DNA of 64,000 nt from the NCBI RefSeq assembly GCF_001637325.1, contig NZ_LRXL01000053.1:62001-126000 (forward strand), read 5' to 3'. Below are positions 9,006 through 17,240 of the stretch, in pieces (position 1 is the first letter of the stretch; the number at the start of each line of letters is the position of its first letter). The notes below the pieces were generated by a model. That model ran no database searches. It was not told the origin of the DNA and saw nothing but the letters and a program-made list of their open reading frames with translations. Both the position numbers and the translations under genes were made by a program. The stretch comes from Cochleicola gelatinilyticus (GTDB lineage Bacteria > Bacteroidota > Bacteroidia > Flavobacteriales > Flavobacteriaceae).

Positions 9006-9318
9006 GTACATTAAGATTTGGTTCGAGTAACGTAACCTCTTTTCCATTAACCGCTCCAAGAACTAAACATTCGCTCATTAAAGGTCCAATTTGTTTCTTC
9101 GGAAAGTTAATTACGGCCACCACTTGTTTTCCAATAATATCTTCTGAAGAATATAAAGTAGTGATTTGTGCAGAGGATTTCTTAACACCAATTTCTTCAC
9201 CAAAATCGATCTTTAATTTATAGGCAGCATTTCTGGCTTCAGGAAACTTCGTAGCTTCCAAAATGGTTCCCACTCGCATATCTATCTTTTCAAAATCGGA
9301 CCATGACAGATCATTCAT
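8983..9318 (-). CDS. CsaA-like tRNA-binding domain protein
   Basis: A 111-residue protein that consists of a single EMAP-II/Trbp111-type OB-fold: DFEKIDMRVGTILEATKFPEARNAAYKLKIDFGEEIG, then QVVAVINFPKKQIGP and SECLVLGA. This matches CsaA-type stand-alone tRNA-binding proteins, which bind the outer corner of tRNA and have been reported as export chaperones in Bacillus. The start codon overlaps the stop of the preceding gene (9311..9622) by 8 nt, so the pair is likely translationally coupled. The 3' end overlaps the convergent MFS gene by 23 nt. Confidence 0.88.
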   Translation of the reverse strand: MNDLSWSDFEKIDMRVGTILEATKFPEARNAAYKLKIDFGEEIGVKKSSAQITTLYSSEDIIGKQVVAVINFPKKQIGPLMSECLVLGAVNGKEVTLLEPNLNVPNGLRIS

Positions 9319-9622
9319 TGTGCTGAATTTTCAATTTATTACGCATCTCTTCAGAAATATACGTTCCGGCGGCACTGTAATTATCGACCAAAAGTCCCTT
9401 ACGATCATCGTTGGTTTCAATTAAATATAAAATAGAATTATCACCTGGATCTGTCATTCCTTCAAAACGAAAATATTTTACTACTTCACAATCTCCGGCT
9501 TTCCATTTTTTCTTTAAGCCTTTCGATTCTACTCCATCTTCTACAAGGTTAAAATCTTCGTTCCAACCTTTTTTCTGAAGGTCTTCTATGGCTACTGATA
9601 ATGATGAATATGATTCTTTCAT
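9311..9622 (-). CDS. Small conserved protein (labelled PRPP-synthetase-like in related genomes)
   Basis: A 103-residue soluble protein: MKESYSSLSVAIEDLQKKGW, then FNLVEDGVES, DCEVVKYFRFEGMTDPGDNSILYLIE and KGLLVDNYSAAG. I recognise it as a small Bacteroidota family that is often called 'phosphoribosylpyrophosphate synthetase' in databases. That name is not supported, because the protein is far too short and lacks the PRPP-binding loop. Function unknown. It is the first gene of a two-gene unit with the tRNA-binding protein (8-nt overlap). Confidence 0.7.
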   Translation of the reverse strand: MKESYSSLSVAIEDLQKKGWNEDFNLVEDGVESKGLKKKWKAGDCEVVKYFRFEGMTDPGDNSILYLIETNDDRKGLLVDNYSAAGTYISEEMRNKLKIQHNE

Positions 9623-9733
9623 AATGTTGGTTTTGATTTTTAAAGTTACAGGAGTTGAAAGACTTCTGCAAAAATTTATAGTTTATTTAATGTTATCTTG
9701 TATTGCATTGTTATTACTTTAAAAACACGAACC

Positions 9734-10303
9734 ATGATCGAATTCATAAAAAAAAATAAACTTTCTATATACGGTGGGTTGATAACCATGTTATTTACTG
9801 GAACTGGAGCATTTTTTTTAGGTAATATATCAGGTTATGAAGCGAAGAACCTCATCACCTCCTCCATTTCGGGCATTAACATGCTCTGTAATACAATAGT
9901 TCTTGCTTCTGCCACCATTCTTGCATTATTACTCACCTTGTTAGGAATTAGTACTGGAACCGAATCAAAATTAAAAAGAGCTCACTATGAACAAGTGCTC
10001 AACATTGCAAAATTTGACACTATTTTATTTGTAGGGGCACTTATACTGTTTCAGTTATTTAATATACCAATTACTGAAGCTGAAAATGTTCCTACAGATT
10101 GGTTTGCAACCATATATTGGGCTACCTTATTTTTCTCGTCACTACTAAGTGGGATGATGGTTACTGTTATCCTTATGTTATACGCTACCGTAACAAATAT
10201 TATTCTAATCGTAGGCTTAGGCAAAACAGACCATTACTTAATTTCATCTGACGAATTAAATGAAAATACTTCCGATGAAAGTGAAAAAAGAAACGATGAT
10301 TAG
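9734..10303 (+). CDS. Four-helix integral membrane protein, unknown function
   Basis: From the ATG at 9734 the protein has 189 residues (MIEFIKKNKLSIYGG). Four hydrophobic segments are clear, at about residues 10-32, 43-75, 93-113 and 127-160, followed by a charged tail (SDELNENTSDESEKRNDD). A longer frame back to a TTG at 9698 would add MYCIVITLKTRT. I reject it because that TTG sits in a promoter-like TTATCTTG and the added residues look non-coding. No recognised family and no informative neighbour. Topology suggests both termini in the cytoplasm. Confidence 0.65.
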   Translation: MIEFIKKNKLSIYGGLITMLFTGTGAFFLGNISGYEAKNLITSSISGINMLCNTIVLASATILALLLTLLGISTGTESKLKRAHYEQVLNIAKFDTILFVGALILFQLFNIPITEAENVPTDWFATIYWATLFFSSLLSGMMVTVILMLYATVTNIILIVGLGKTDHYLISSDELNENTSDESEKRNDD

Positions 10304-10360
10304 TCCATGCTATTTTGCACATTTTATATCTTTACATACCACTAAAATCCGTTATTACAC

Positions 10361-10915
10361 ATGTCACTTACTCCTTCTACCATGTTACCATTAGGAACCA
10401 AAGCACCCGAGTTTTCTCTGTTGGATGCCAGCACTAATAAACTAGTAAAACTGCAAGAAGTACGCGGGGAAAAAGGTACTGTTGTAATGTTTATATGCAA
10501 CCACTGTCCCTATGTGAAACACGTAAATGAAGAGCTTGTTCGAATTTGTAATGATTATCGCGTAACAGGATTTGGTTTTGTGGCTATTAGCAGTAATGAC
10601 GTTAAAAAGTACCCCGCAGATTCGCCGCAGGAAATGTGGAACACGGCAAGAAAACATAATTATTCGTTCCCTTATTTGTACGATGAAACTCAAGAGGTTG
10701 CTAAAGCGTATGATGCCGCCTGCACACCCGATTTTTTCTTATTCGATGGTGCTTTAGAACTTATTTACCGAGGACAACTTGACAACTCCCGTCCGGGCAA
10801 CGGAATTCCTGTAAACGGAAGAGATTTGCGAGAAGCTCTTGATAATGTACTTAACAACAACCCACAACGTACCGACCAAAAACCAAGCATGGGTTGTAAT
10901 ATAAAATGGAAGTAA
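10361..10915 (+). CDS. Thioredoxin-family (AhpC/TSA-like) protein
   Basis: A 184-residue protein with a peroxiredoxin/TlpA-like thioredoxin fold. It opens with LPLGTKAPEFSLLDASTNK and carries the redox-like site CNHCPYVKH (Cys46 and Cys49). The cis-proline region follows at ACTPDFFLFD and the C-terminus is GCNIKWK. There is no signal peptide, so it should be cytoplasmic. The family is a common, poorly characterised thiol oxidoreductase group. It begins 57 bp after the upstream membrane protein and may share its transcript. A 7-bp tandem repeat starts 15 bp after the stop codon. Confidence 0.87.
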   Translation: MSLTPSTMLPLGTKAPEFSLLDASTNKLVKLQEVRGEKGTVVMFICNHCPYVKHVNEELVRICNDYRVTGFGFVAISSNDVKKYPADSPQEMWNTARKHNYSFPYLYDETQEVAKAYDAACTPDFFLFDGALELIYRGQLDNSRPGNGIPVNGRDLREALDNVLNNNPQRTDQKPSMGCNIKWK

Positions 10916-10930
10916 GTGCTATGTAATGCG

Positions 10931-10986
10931 TATTGAGTATTGAGTATTGAATATTGAATATTGAATATTGAATATTGAATATTGAA
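10931..10986. repeat. Heptanucleotide tandem repeat, 8 units
   Basis: Eight perfect-length 7-bp units in a row: TATTGAG twice, then TATTGAA six times, ending in TGAAAAA. It lies between the 3' ends of two convergent genes, so changes in unit number would not be expected to alter either promoter or reading frame. Confidence 0.95.
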
Positions 10987-11069
10987 TGAAAAATAAATTA
11001 TAGCACCAGAACCTACAAAATATTTAACTAAGAAAAGGTCATTTTAATATTTTACTACTGTCACATCAA

Positions 11070-11606
11070 TTATTTCCACCCCTTCTGAAGCATCAAGTTT
11101 TCAATTTGAGTATAGTGATGGTTGCAGTGCCAAGCATAGATTCCTATATTTTCGGCTAATGTAACTTTTTCGTTTCCTTCGGGATGTATAAATTCTTGTT
11201 GAAGTTGATCTTCGTTGAGCACTTTCAGAAGAAAAACCCATTTTGCATGAAGTGCCGCTAGCGCATTAAGCGAAAGTTCAATTGGCATTTGTTTAGCATC
11301 GAATAGTTCTGCCCATTTTTTTTCGTCGTAAGATTTAATTAAAGGGTTTAACTCTGTAAGTGCCCACTTAAAACGGGTATAACTATTATGGTGACTATCG
11401 TATAGATGATGAATTACCTGTCGTACACTCCATCCGTTCTCACGATAGGGTGTATCTAATTGTGATTCTGAAAGGGACATGACTAGGTTTGACAACCGAT
11501 TAGGAAAATGTTCTAGAATCGATATCCAAGCTTCTATGGTTTGCTTTGTTATGGTTGAAGGGCATTCAAAACGCCCAATAGGGTATTGTAGAGATGTAGT
11601 TAGCAT
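11070..11606 (-). CDS. YfiT/BstA-like putative metal-dependent hydrolase (DinB superfamily)
   Basis: A 178-residue four-helix-bundle protein of the DinB/YfiT superfamily. It has the typical opening YPIGRFECP, the first histidine cluster VIHHLYDSHHN (His66/67 and His72/73) and the C-terminal WHCNHH cluster (His160, His163, His164). In this superfamily one histidine from the first cluster and two from the second form the metal site. Related Bacillus proteins act as bacillithiol S-transferases, so thiol transfer is a reasonable but unproven guess. It follows the terminator of the PPIase gene on the same strand. Confidence 0.82.
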   Translation of the reverse strand: MLTTSLQYPIGRFECPSTITKQTIEAWISILEHFPNRLSNLVMSLSESQLDTPYRENGWSVRQVIHHLYDSHHNSYTRFKWALTELNPLIKSYDEKKWAELFDAKQMPIELSLNALAALHAKWVFLLKVLNEDQLQQEFIHPEGNEKVTLAENIGIYAWHCNHHYTQIENLMLQKGWK

Positions 11607-11611
11607 GGTCT

Positions 11612-11645
11612 AAAAATACAAAACGCCCCAGTTTCCCAGAGCGTT
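11612..11645 (-). terminator. Probable terminator after the PPIase gene
   Basis: On the minus strand, AACGCTCTGG and its partner CTGGGGCGTT form a stem of about 10 bp with G-U pairs and a GAAA-type loop. It is followed by TTTTGTATTTTTA. It lies 29-62 bp past the PPIase stop codon and just before the YfiT-like start. Confidence 0.6.
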
Positions 11646-11673
11646 CCTAATATATATTATTGAAGGTTCTTTC

Positions 11674-12606
11674 CTATTTAATCTCCATTAATTCTACATC
11701 GAATACCAGCGTGGCATTTGGAGGAATTACACCACCAGCTCCTTGCTCTCCATATGCAAGATGCGACGGAATGACAAATCGTGCTTTATCACCTTTATTT
11801 AGCAACAAAATTCCTTCGTCCCAACCTTCGATCACATTACCCATTCCTACAGGAAATTCGATTGGTTTTCCTCTTTTATAAGAACTATCGAACTCGGTTC
11901 CATTTGGCAACATACCTTTGTAATGTACTGCTACAGTTTGTCCTTTTTCTGGTTTTGCACCCTCGCCTTTTTGAATGTGCTTGTAATACAAACCGCTTTC
12001 TGTTTTATCGAATCCTGCTACAAGATCTTTCATAGCATCCTCTTGAGCTTTTTTAGCTGCCGCTTCACGTTCGGCTTTTGCTCCATTAAATTGTCTGAAA
12101 GCTTCTACTGCATTCCACTTTTTAGCATCATCTCCTACACGTATTATTTCCATTTTCTCAATAGAATGTCCTTGTGCAACGCTATCTACAACATCTTGTC
12201 CTTCTACAACATATCCAAATACGGTATGTTTGTTATCTAACCAATCGGTAGGGATGTGCGTAATAAAAAACTGACTTCCGTTAGTTGCGGGACCTGCATT
12301 TGCCATGGAGAATACTCCCGGTCTGTCGTGTCTCAATTCTGGATGAAATTCATCATCGAATTTGTATCCCGGTCCACCGGCACCTGTACCTGCGGGGTCA
12401 CCTCCTTGAATCATAAAATCCGGTATTACTCGGTGAAATTTAAGTCCGTCGTAATAAGGAGTTCCTTGTGGTTTGGCTTCATTTTCGAGATTCCCTTCTG
12501 CTAATGCTACAAAATTTCCTACCGTTCCTGGGGTTCTTTTGTAAGTAAGTTTTCCTAAGATTTCACCTTTTTCAGTAGTAATCTTTGCGTATATACCGTC
12601 TTCCAT
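11674..12606 (-). CDS. Cyclophilin-FKBP fusion peptidyl-prolyl isomerase
   Basis: A 310-residue protein joining two unrelated prolyl isomerase folds. Residues about 5-160 are cyclophilin-type, with the catalytic FHR (Arg59) in [18 protein letters not shown] and QFFITH at 112-117. A charged alanine-rich helix (about 165-197) links to an FKBP domain at about 205-310. That domain has VHYKGML (227-233), FDSSY (239-243), VIEGWDEG (258-265) and [17 protein letters not shown] near the end. There is no signal peptide, so it is predicted to be cytoplasmic. Two different active sites on one chain suggest a broad folding role. A TACCTTTG box lies 24 bp upstream. Confidence 0.93.
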   Translation of the reverse strand: MEDGIYAKITTEKGEILGKLTYKRTPGTVGNFVALAEGNLENEAKPQGTPYYDGLKFHRVIPDFMIQGGDPAGTGAGGPGYKFDDEFHPELRHDRPGVFSMANAGPATNGSQFFITHIPTDWLDNKHTVFGYVVEGQDVVDSVAQGHSIEKMEIIRVGDDAKKWNAVEAFRQFNGAKAEREAAAKKAQEDAMKDLVAGFDKTESGLYYKHIQKGEGAKPEKGQTVAVHYKGMLPNGTEFDSSYKRGKPIEFPVGMGNVIEGWDEGILLLNKGDKARFVIPSHLAYGEQGAGGVIPPNATLVFDVELMEIK

Positions 12607-12629
12607 TTTTTTGTTTTTTTAATAAGCTG

Positions 12630-12637
12630 CAAAGGTA
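12630..12637 (-). promoter_or_regulatory. Probable -7 element of the PPIase promoter
   Basis: The plus-strand sequence CAAAGGTA is TACCTTTG on the minus strand, an exact TAnnTTTG match, 24 bp upstream of the ATG at 12606. No TTG is found at the usual distance. Confidence 0.5.
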
Positions 12638-12771
12638 TTAATATTTCGATGTTTGTCCCTTATGAGAAATCAAAACTTTACATTCGCACTAAGAAATCAA
12701 GCTAGGATTAATAAATTCTATTCTTTTGTAGCGACACTGTGTCAATCTGTATACCAGATAGGTAACATTCT

Positions 12772-13803
12772 ATGAAAAAAAGATACCAGGAATTAGATGC
12801 TTTACGTGGATTAGCGGCATTACTCGTCGTCTTTTTTCATTATACGATGGAGAAAGAAGAAGCTTCGCTGGGATTTGACTTAGGTACTACTGGTGTAGAT
12901 CTATTTTTTATTATTAGTGGTTTTGTTATACTATTAAGTCTCGAACATGTTAAGAGTGCGCGTGAGTTTATTGCAAATAGAATAAGCAGACTCTATCCCA
13001 CCTATTGGGCATGTGTGTCTTTTACATTTAGTTGCATGTTATTATACGCATGGTATATACATGATTTTAGTGGTATTAGTATGGTGCAATATGTAGCCAA
13101 CATGACCATGTTTCAATACTATTTTAAAATTAGAAATATCGACGGCCCTTATTGGACCATGATCATTGAAATGGTTTTCTATATGTTTATGGTAGCTCTC
13201 TATTATTTTAAGGTGCTTCGAAAACTAGATGTTATATGTGTGGTTCTAATAAGTTTTACCGTGTCGGTAGTGCATTTAGATTTTGAAAACATTTGGGTGC
13301 AACGGTTCTTTTTTAAACTTCCATTTGTTCAATTTTTGCCTTTATTCTTTGCGGGAACAGTATTTTACAGAAAGATTACGAAAGGGCTAAAACACATCAA
13401 GTTTTTTGGTTTAATTCTTTTCTGTTTAGTTGCTCAAATCCTGTTGTTTGAATATTCTGGGCGCTCCAATTCGTTTATAACAGTTTGGGAATATGCAGGC
13501 ATGCTAACAATATACTTTACGCTATTCCTAATATTTATTTATAACAAACTACGGTTTATTGTAAACAGCGCAACCTTATTTATGGGCAAGATCTCGTATG
13601 CATTGTATTTAATACATCAGAAGATTTCTATTGAATATATTATTCCAAAATTAACCCACACTTACAAAGTGGGATTCTGGAGTTCTTCGCTAATTGCTTT
13701 ATCAATCGTTATTATAATTGCCACCATGATCACCTATTTAGTGGAGATTCCGTATAGTTCTAAATTGAGAAAAAAATTATACGCGGTAATGAAGGTACAT
13801 TAA
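12772..13803 (+). CDS. Acyltransferase-3 family membrane acyltransferase
   Basis: A 343-residue integral membrane protein of the acyltransferase-3 (OafA/OatA-like) family. The N-terminus RYQELDALRGLAALLVVFFHY carries the conserved Arg12 and His23 implicated in acyl transfer. About ten hydrophobic segments follow, with the late motif ISYALYLIHQK and a lysine-rich C-terminus. Members O-acylate sugars of LPS, exopolysaccharide or peptidoglycan. It is 10 kb from the polysaccharide locus, so a link with that glycan is only possible. No SGNH domain is attached. Confidence 0.87.
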   Translation: MKKRYQELDALRGLAALLVVFFHYTMEKEEASLGFDLGTTGVDLFFIISGFVILLSLEHVKSAREFIANRISRLYPTYWACVSFTFSCMLLYAWYIHDFSGISMVQYVANMTMFQYYFKIRNIDGPYWTMIIEMVFYMFMVALYYFKVLRKLDVICVVLISFTVSVVHLDFENIWVQRFFFKLPFVQFLPLFFAGTVFYRKITKGLKHIKFFGLILFCLVAQILLFEYSGRSNSFITVWEYAGMLTIYFTLFLIFIYNKLRFIVNSATLFMGKISYALYLIHQKISIEYIIPKLTHTYKVGFWSSSLIALSIVIIIATMITYLVEIPYSSKLRKKLYAVMKVH

Positions 13804-13835
13804 GGTGAATGCGACTGTTTCAATTAAAAGTAATA

Positions 13836-16031
13836 TTAATTAGCAACTTCACTAATAAACTTAATACGGTACAAACGAAGTTCTTCAATATCGTATTCTC
13901 CATCGAATTCTTCCATCGCAACTTCAATTTTATCGGTTTCTGCTTCTAAAAAATAGTCGTGAATCTCTTCTTGTTGATCTTCATCTAAAATGTCTTCCAA
14001 CCAATAATCAATATTTAGCTTAGTACCACTGTAAACAATAGCTTCCATTTCTTTAATGAATTCTGGCATCTCTAACCCTTTTGCACTGGCAATATCGGTT
14101 AGAGGCAGTTTTCGGTCTACATTCTGAATAATATACAACTTTAAAGCACTGTTGCTTCCTGTAGATTTTACGACAAAATCATCGGGTCGTAAAATATCGT
14201 TTTCTTCCACATAGTTGGCAATAAGTGTAAGAAAGGAACCTCCATATTTTTTCGCTTTTCCTTCCCCAACTCCAAATACATTTGAAAGTTCTTCAAGCGT
14301 AACTGGATATTTTAAAGCCATATCTTCTAACGAAGGATCTTGAAAAATCACAAACGGAGGCAGGTTAAGTTTGTCGGCAACTTTTTTTCGTTCCGCTTTT
14401 AGCAATTTAAATAATTGATCATCTACCACATCTCCACTACCCTGCTCGGCAACAATTATATTATCATCGTTTGCATCTTTAAACGAGTGATCTTCGGTCA
14501 TGAGAAAAGAGGTTGGATGTTTCACAAATTCTCTCCCGCGCTTCGTTAATTTTATAACACCATAACTTTCAATATCCTTTTTAAGATATCCTGCTACCAG
14601 TAATTGTCGCATTAGAGCCATCCAATACGCGGCATCATTATCAGATCCCGATCCGAAAAAAGGCTGGGTATCGGTACGGTGCGACTTGATCATCGCATTT
14701 ACTTTTCCAACCAATACATTCACCACTTCTTTCGATTTATACTGTTCGTTGGTACGTTCTACAATTTGTAGTAATTTTTCAGCTTCATCTTTGGCTTCGT
14801 GTTTCTTTTTAGGATGACGCATATTATCATCCATATCGCCTCCTTCTCCAGTTTTGTTATCGAAATCTTCTCCGAAATAATGGAGAATAAATTTTCTTCG
14901 GGAGATAGAAGTTTCAGCAAAAGCAACGACTTCTTGAAGTAAGGCGTGGCCAATTTCCTGTTCAGCAACAGGTTTACCACTCATAAACTTCTCTAACTTT
15001 TCAATATCTTTATAGCTATAATAGGCAAGGCAATGCCCTTCACCTCCATCGCGACCCGCGCGACCCGTTTCTTGATAATAACTTTCTATACTCTTGGGGA
15101 TGTCATTATGAATTACAAAACGCACGTCGGGTTTATCTATTCCCATCCCGAAGGCAATGGTTGCGACTACCACATCGGTATCTTCCATTAAAAACATGTC
15201 TTGATGTTTTACACGGGTTTTGGCATCTAGACCTGCATGATAGGGTACTGCTTTTACTCCATTTACTTGAAGCACCTGCGCCAATTCTTCAACACGTTTT
15301 CGACTCAAACAATAAATAATTCCGCTTTTTCCTTCGTGTTGCTTCACAAACCGAATGATATCTGCGTCCACATTTTTGGTCTTAGGTCTTATTTCATAAT
15401 ACAAGTTTGGACGATTAAAGGAAGCTTTAAATGTATTTGCATCTTGTATTGATAGATTTTTAAGAATATCTTCTTGAACCTTTGGTGTGGCCGTAGCAGT
15501 TAAACCAATTATGGGAATATTAGATCCAATGCGGTCTATGATACTTTTTAAATTTCGATATTCGGGTCTAAAATCGTGACCCCATTCGCTAATACAATGA
15601 GCTTCATCGATTGCTAAAAAAGAGATCTTCTGGGTTTGTAGAAAAGCAACATATTCTGCTTTTGTAAGAGATTCGGGAGCAACATATAATAGCTTAGTAA
15701 TGCCATTATTAATATCACTCATTACTCTTTTTACTTCGGTTTTATTAAGGGACGAATTAAGTACGTGCGCAATTCCTTCTTCCGAAGAAAGCGCCCGTAA
15801 GGCATCCACTTGATTTTTCATTAAAGCAATTAGTGGAGATACAACAATTGCTGTACCTTCTTCTATAAGAGCTGGTAATTGGTAGCACAAAGATTTCCCT
15901 CCGCCGGTAGGCATAATTACGAAGGTATCTTTTCCGGCAAGAATACTTTTTATAACTTCTTCTTGAAGTCCTTTGAATTGGGTAAATCCAAAATATTTCT
16001 TGAGTGCTGCGTATATATCGATATCGGTCAC
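13836..16031 (-). CDS. recQ: ATP-dependent DNA helicase RecQ
   Basis: A 731-residue superfamily-2 helicase with a GTG start. Residues 1-340 hold the two RecA-like domains: Walker A PTGGGKS at 41-47, DEAH at 142-145, the aromatic-rich loop HCISEWGHDFRPEYR, and motif VI YYQETGRAGRDGG. The RecQ-Ct region begins VAFAETSISRRKFILHYFGEDF. A winged-helix segment follows, then an HRDC domain at about 530-610 (KVADKLNLPPFVIF). The zinc-binding subdomain is unusual: the four cysteines found in E. coli RecQ are replaced (SRR for CRR, and GEGGDMDDN where CxxCxxC is expected). At 731 residues it is longer than E. coli RecQ (about 610). Role: repair of stalled forks and recombination. Confidence 0.95.
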   Translation of the reverse strand: MTDIDIYAALKKYFGFTQFKGLQEEVIKSILAGKDTFVIMPTGGGKSLCYQLPALIEEGTAIVVSPLIALMKNQVDALRALSSEEGIAHVLNSSLNKTEVKRVMSDINNGITKLLYVAPESLTKAEYVAFLQTQKISFLAIDEAHCISEWGHDFRPEYRNLKSIIDRIGSNIPIIGLTATATPKVQEDILKNLSIQDANTFKASFNRPNLYYEIRPKTKNVDADIIRFVKQHEGKSGIIYCLSRKRVEELAQVLQVNGVKAVPYHAGLDAKTRVKHQDMFLMEDTDVVVATIAFGMGIDKPDVRFVIHNDIPKSIESYYQETGRAGRDGGEGHCLAYYSYKDIEKLEKFMSGKPVAEQEIGHALLQEVVAFAETSISRRKFILHYFGEDFDNKTGEGGDMDDNMRHPKKKHEAKDEAEKLLQIVERTNEQYKSKEVVNVLVGKVNAMIKSHRTDTQPFFGSGSDNDAAYWMALMRQLLVAGYLKKDIESYGVIKLTKRGREFVKHPTSFLMTEDHSFKDANDDNIIVAEQGSGDVVDDQLFKLLKAERKKVADKLNLPPFVIFQDPSLEDMALKYPVTLEELSNVFGVGEGKAKKYGGSFLTLIANYVEENDILRPDDFVVKSTGSNSALKLYIIQNVDRKLPLTDIASAKGLEMPEFIKEMEAIVYSGTKLNIDYWLEDILDEDQQEEIHDYFLEAETDKIEVAMEEFDGEYDIEELRLYRIKFISEVAN

Positions 16032-16101
16032 GCTGCTTGGATTAATTTACTATTAAAAATTATAAGATACAATATACATTGTAAGAGTGATTGAACAATT
16101 G

Positions 16102-16109
16102 TAATTTTG
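16102..16109 (+). promoter_or_regulatory. -7 element upstream of kdsD
   Basis: TAATTTTG is an exact TAnnTTTG match. An apparent TTG start codon at 16107 lies inside this box, which argues that translation begins downstream at 16215. Confidence 0.5.
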
Positions 16110-16214
16110 CAACCTTTACGGCTTAACTGCATCTTAATATTATATAATTCGGGGTTAGTACGTTTTCCTCAATATTTAAATATACTAATTTCTGAAACAG
16201 TTACAAACATTCAA

Positions 16215-17192
16215 ATGCTTAAAATTTTGAGTCAGAAACAACAAATTATCAAAGTAGCGAAAGAGACTATTGAAACAGAAGGGAATGCTATACTCAATTT
16301 AGCCAATCTTGTCGATGAAGAATTTGCCAATGCGGTCGAAACAATTTTCAATTCAGAAGGTAGGGTAATCGTTACAGGAATAGGAAAAAGCGCCAATATC
16401 GCTACAAAAATAGTTGCCACCTTAAACTCTACGGGTACACCAGCAATTTTTATGCATGCAGCCGATGCTATTCATGGAGACCTGGGAACTATTTTACACA
16501 ACGATACCGTTATTTGTATTTCTAAAAGCGGAAACACTCCAGAAATTAAAGTATTGGTGCCGCTTATTAAAGCGATTGGAAATAAACTAATTGCTATTAC
16601 TTCAAATCGAGAATCATTTCTAGGCCAACAAGCAGATTTTGTTATGCATGCCTATGCTGCAAAAGAAGCATGTCCCAATAATCTTGCCCCGACAACAAGT
16701 ACTACTGCACAATTAGTTGTTGGAGATGCCTTAGCAATGTGTTTATTAAATCTTCGCGGATTTTCAAGCAATGATTTTGCGAAATTCCACCCAGGTGGTT
16801 CTCTTGGAAAAAAATTATACCTGCGGGTAAGTAATCTTACTTCACTCAATGAAAAACCACAAGTTCATCCCGATACCGATCTTAAAAATGTAATTGTAGA
16901 GATTTCTGAAAAAATGCTAGGCGTAACTGCCGTTGTAGAAAACGATGAAATTGTAGGCATTATTACCGATGGTGACTTACGTAGAATGCTTACTAAGGTT
17001 GAAAACTTCTCTGGACTTACCGCTAAAGACATTATGTCTAAAAACCCCAAGCGCATTAATAACGATGCAATGGCAATCGAAGCAATGGAATTAATGGACA
17101 CCCATGGAATTACACAAATATTGGCAGAAGATCACGGTAAATACTGCGGTGTAGTACACATTCATAATCTTACTAAAGAAGGTATCATTTAA
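16215..17192 (+). CDS. kdsD: D-arabinose 5-phosphate isomerase (KpsF/GutQ/KdsD family)
   Basis: From the ATG at 16215 the protein has 325 residues, matching the family length of about 320-328. It has an SIS domain at about 40-190 with VTGIGKSANIATKI, HGDLG and SKSGNTPEIK, and LAPTTSTTAQLVVGDALA. Two CBS repeats follow to the end (ITDGDLRRML, then ITQILAEDHGKYCGVVHIHNL). The enzyme converts ribulose 5-phosphate to arabinose 5-phosphate, the first step of Kdo synthesis for LPS. A longer frame from a TTG at 16107 is rejected because it starts inside a -7 promoter box. lptB, another LPS gene, lies four genes on. Confidence 0.92.
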   Translation: MLKILSQKQQIIKVAKETIETEGNAILNLANLVDEEFANAVETIFNSEGRVIVTGIGKSANIATKIVATLNSTGTPAIFMHAADAIHGDLGTILHNDTVICISKSGNTPEIKVLVPLIKAIGNKLIAITSNRESFLGQQADFVMHAYAAKEACPNNLAPTTSTTAQLVVGDALAMCLLNLRGFSSNDFAKFHPGGSLGKKLYLRVSNLTSLNEKPQVHPDTDLKNVIVEISEKMLGVTAVVENDEIVGIITDGDLRRMLTKVENFSGLTAKDIMSKNPKRINNDAMAIEAMELMDTHGITQILAEDHGKYCGVVHIHNLTKEGII

Positions 17193-17205
17193 CGATTTTC
17201 TAATG

Positions 17206-17213
17206 TATTTTTG
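17206..17213 (+). promoter_or_regulatory. -7 element upstream of tatC
   Basis: TATTTTTG matches TAnnTTTG exactly, 14 bp after the kdsD stop. The TTG at 17211 that opens a longer tatC frame is part of this box. The proposed tatC ATG lies 28 bp downstream at 17241. Confidence 0.5.
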
Positions 17214-17240
17214 CAGTCGCTTCTTTCAAAGGCGAAATTT

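Noticed and set aside
9670-9685. 16-bp identity AAAAATTTATAGTTTA shared with 21641-21656
   Set aside because: Both copies are upstream of genes, but their distances to the -7-like boxes differ and the word is AT-only apart from one G, so chance is likely.
10931-10986. CRISPR-like array
   Set aside because: The units are 7 bp and contiguous with no spacers; it is a simple tandem repeat.
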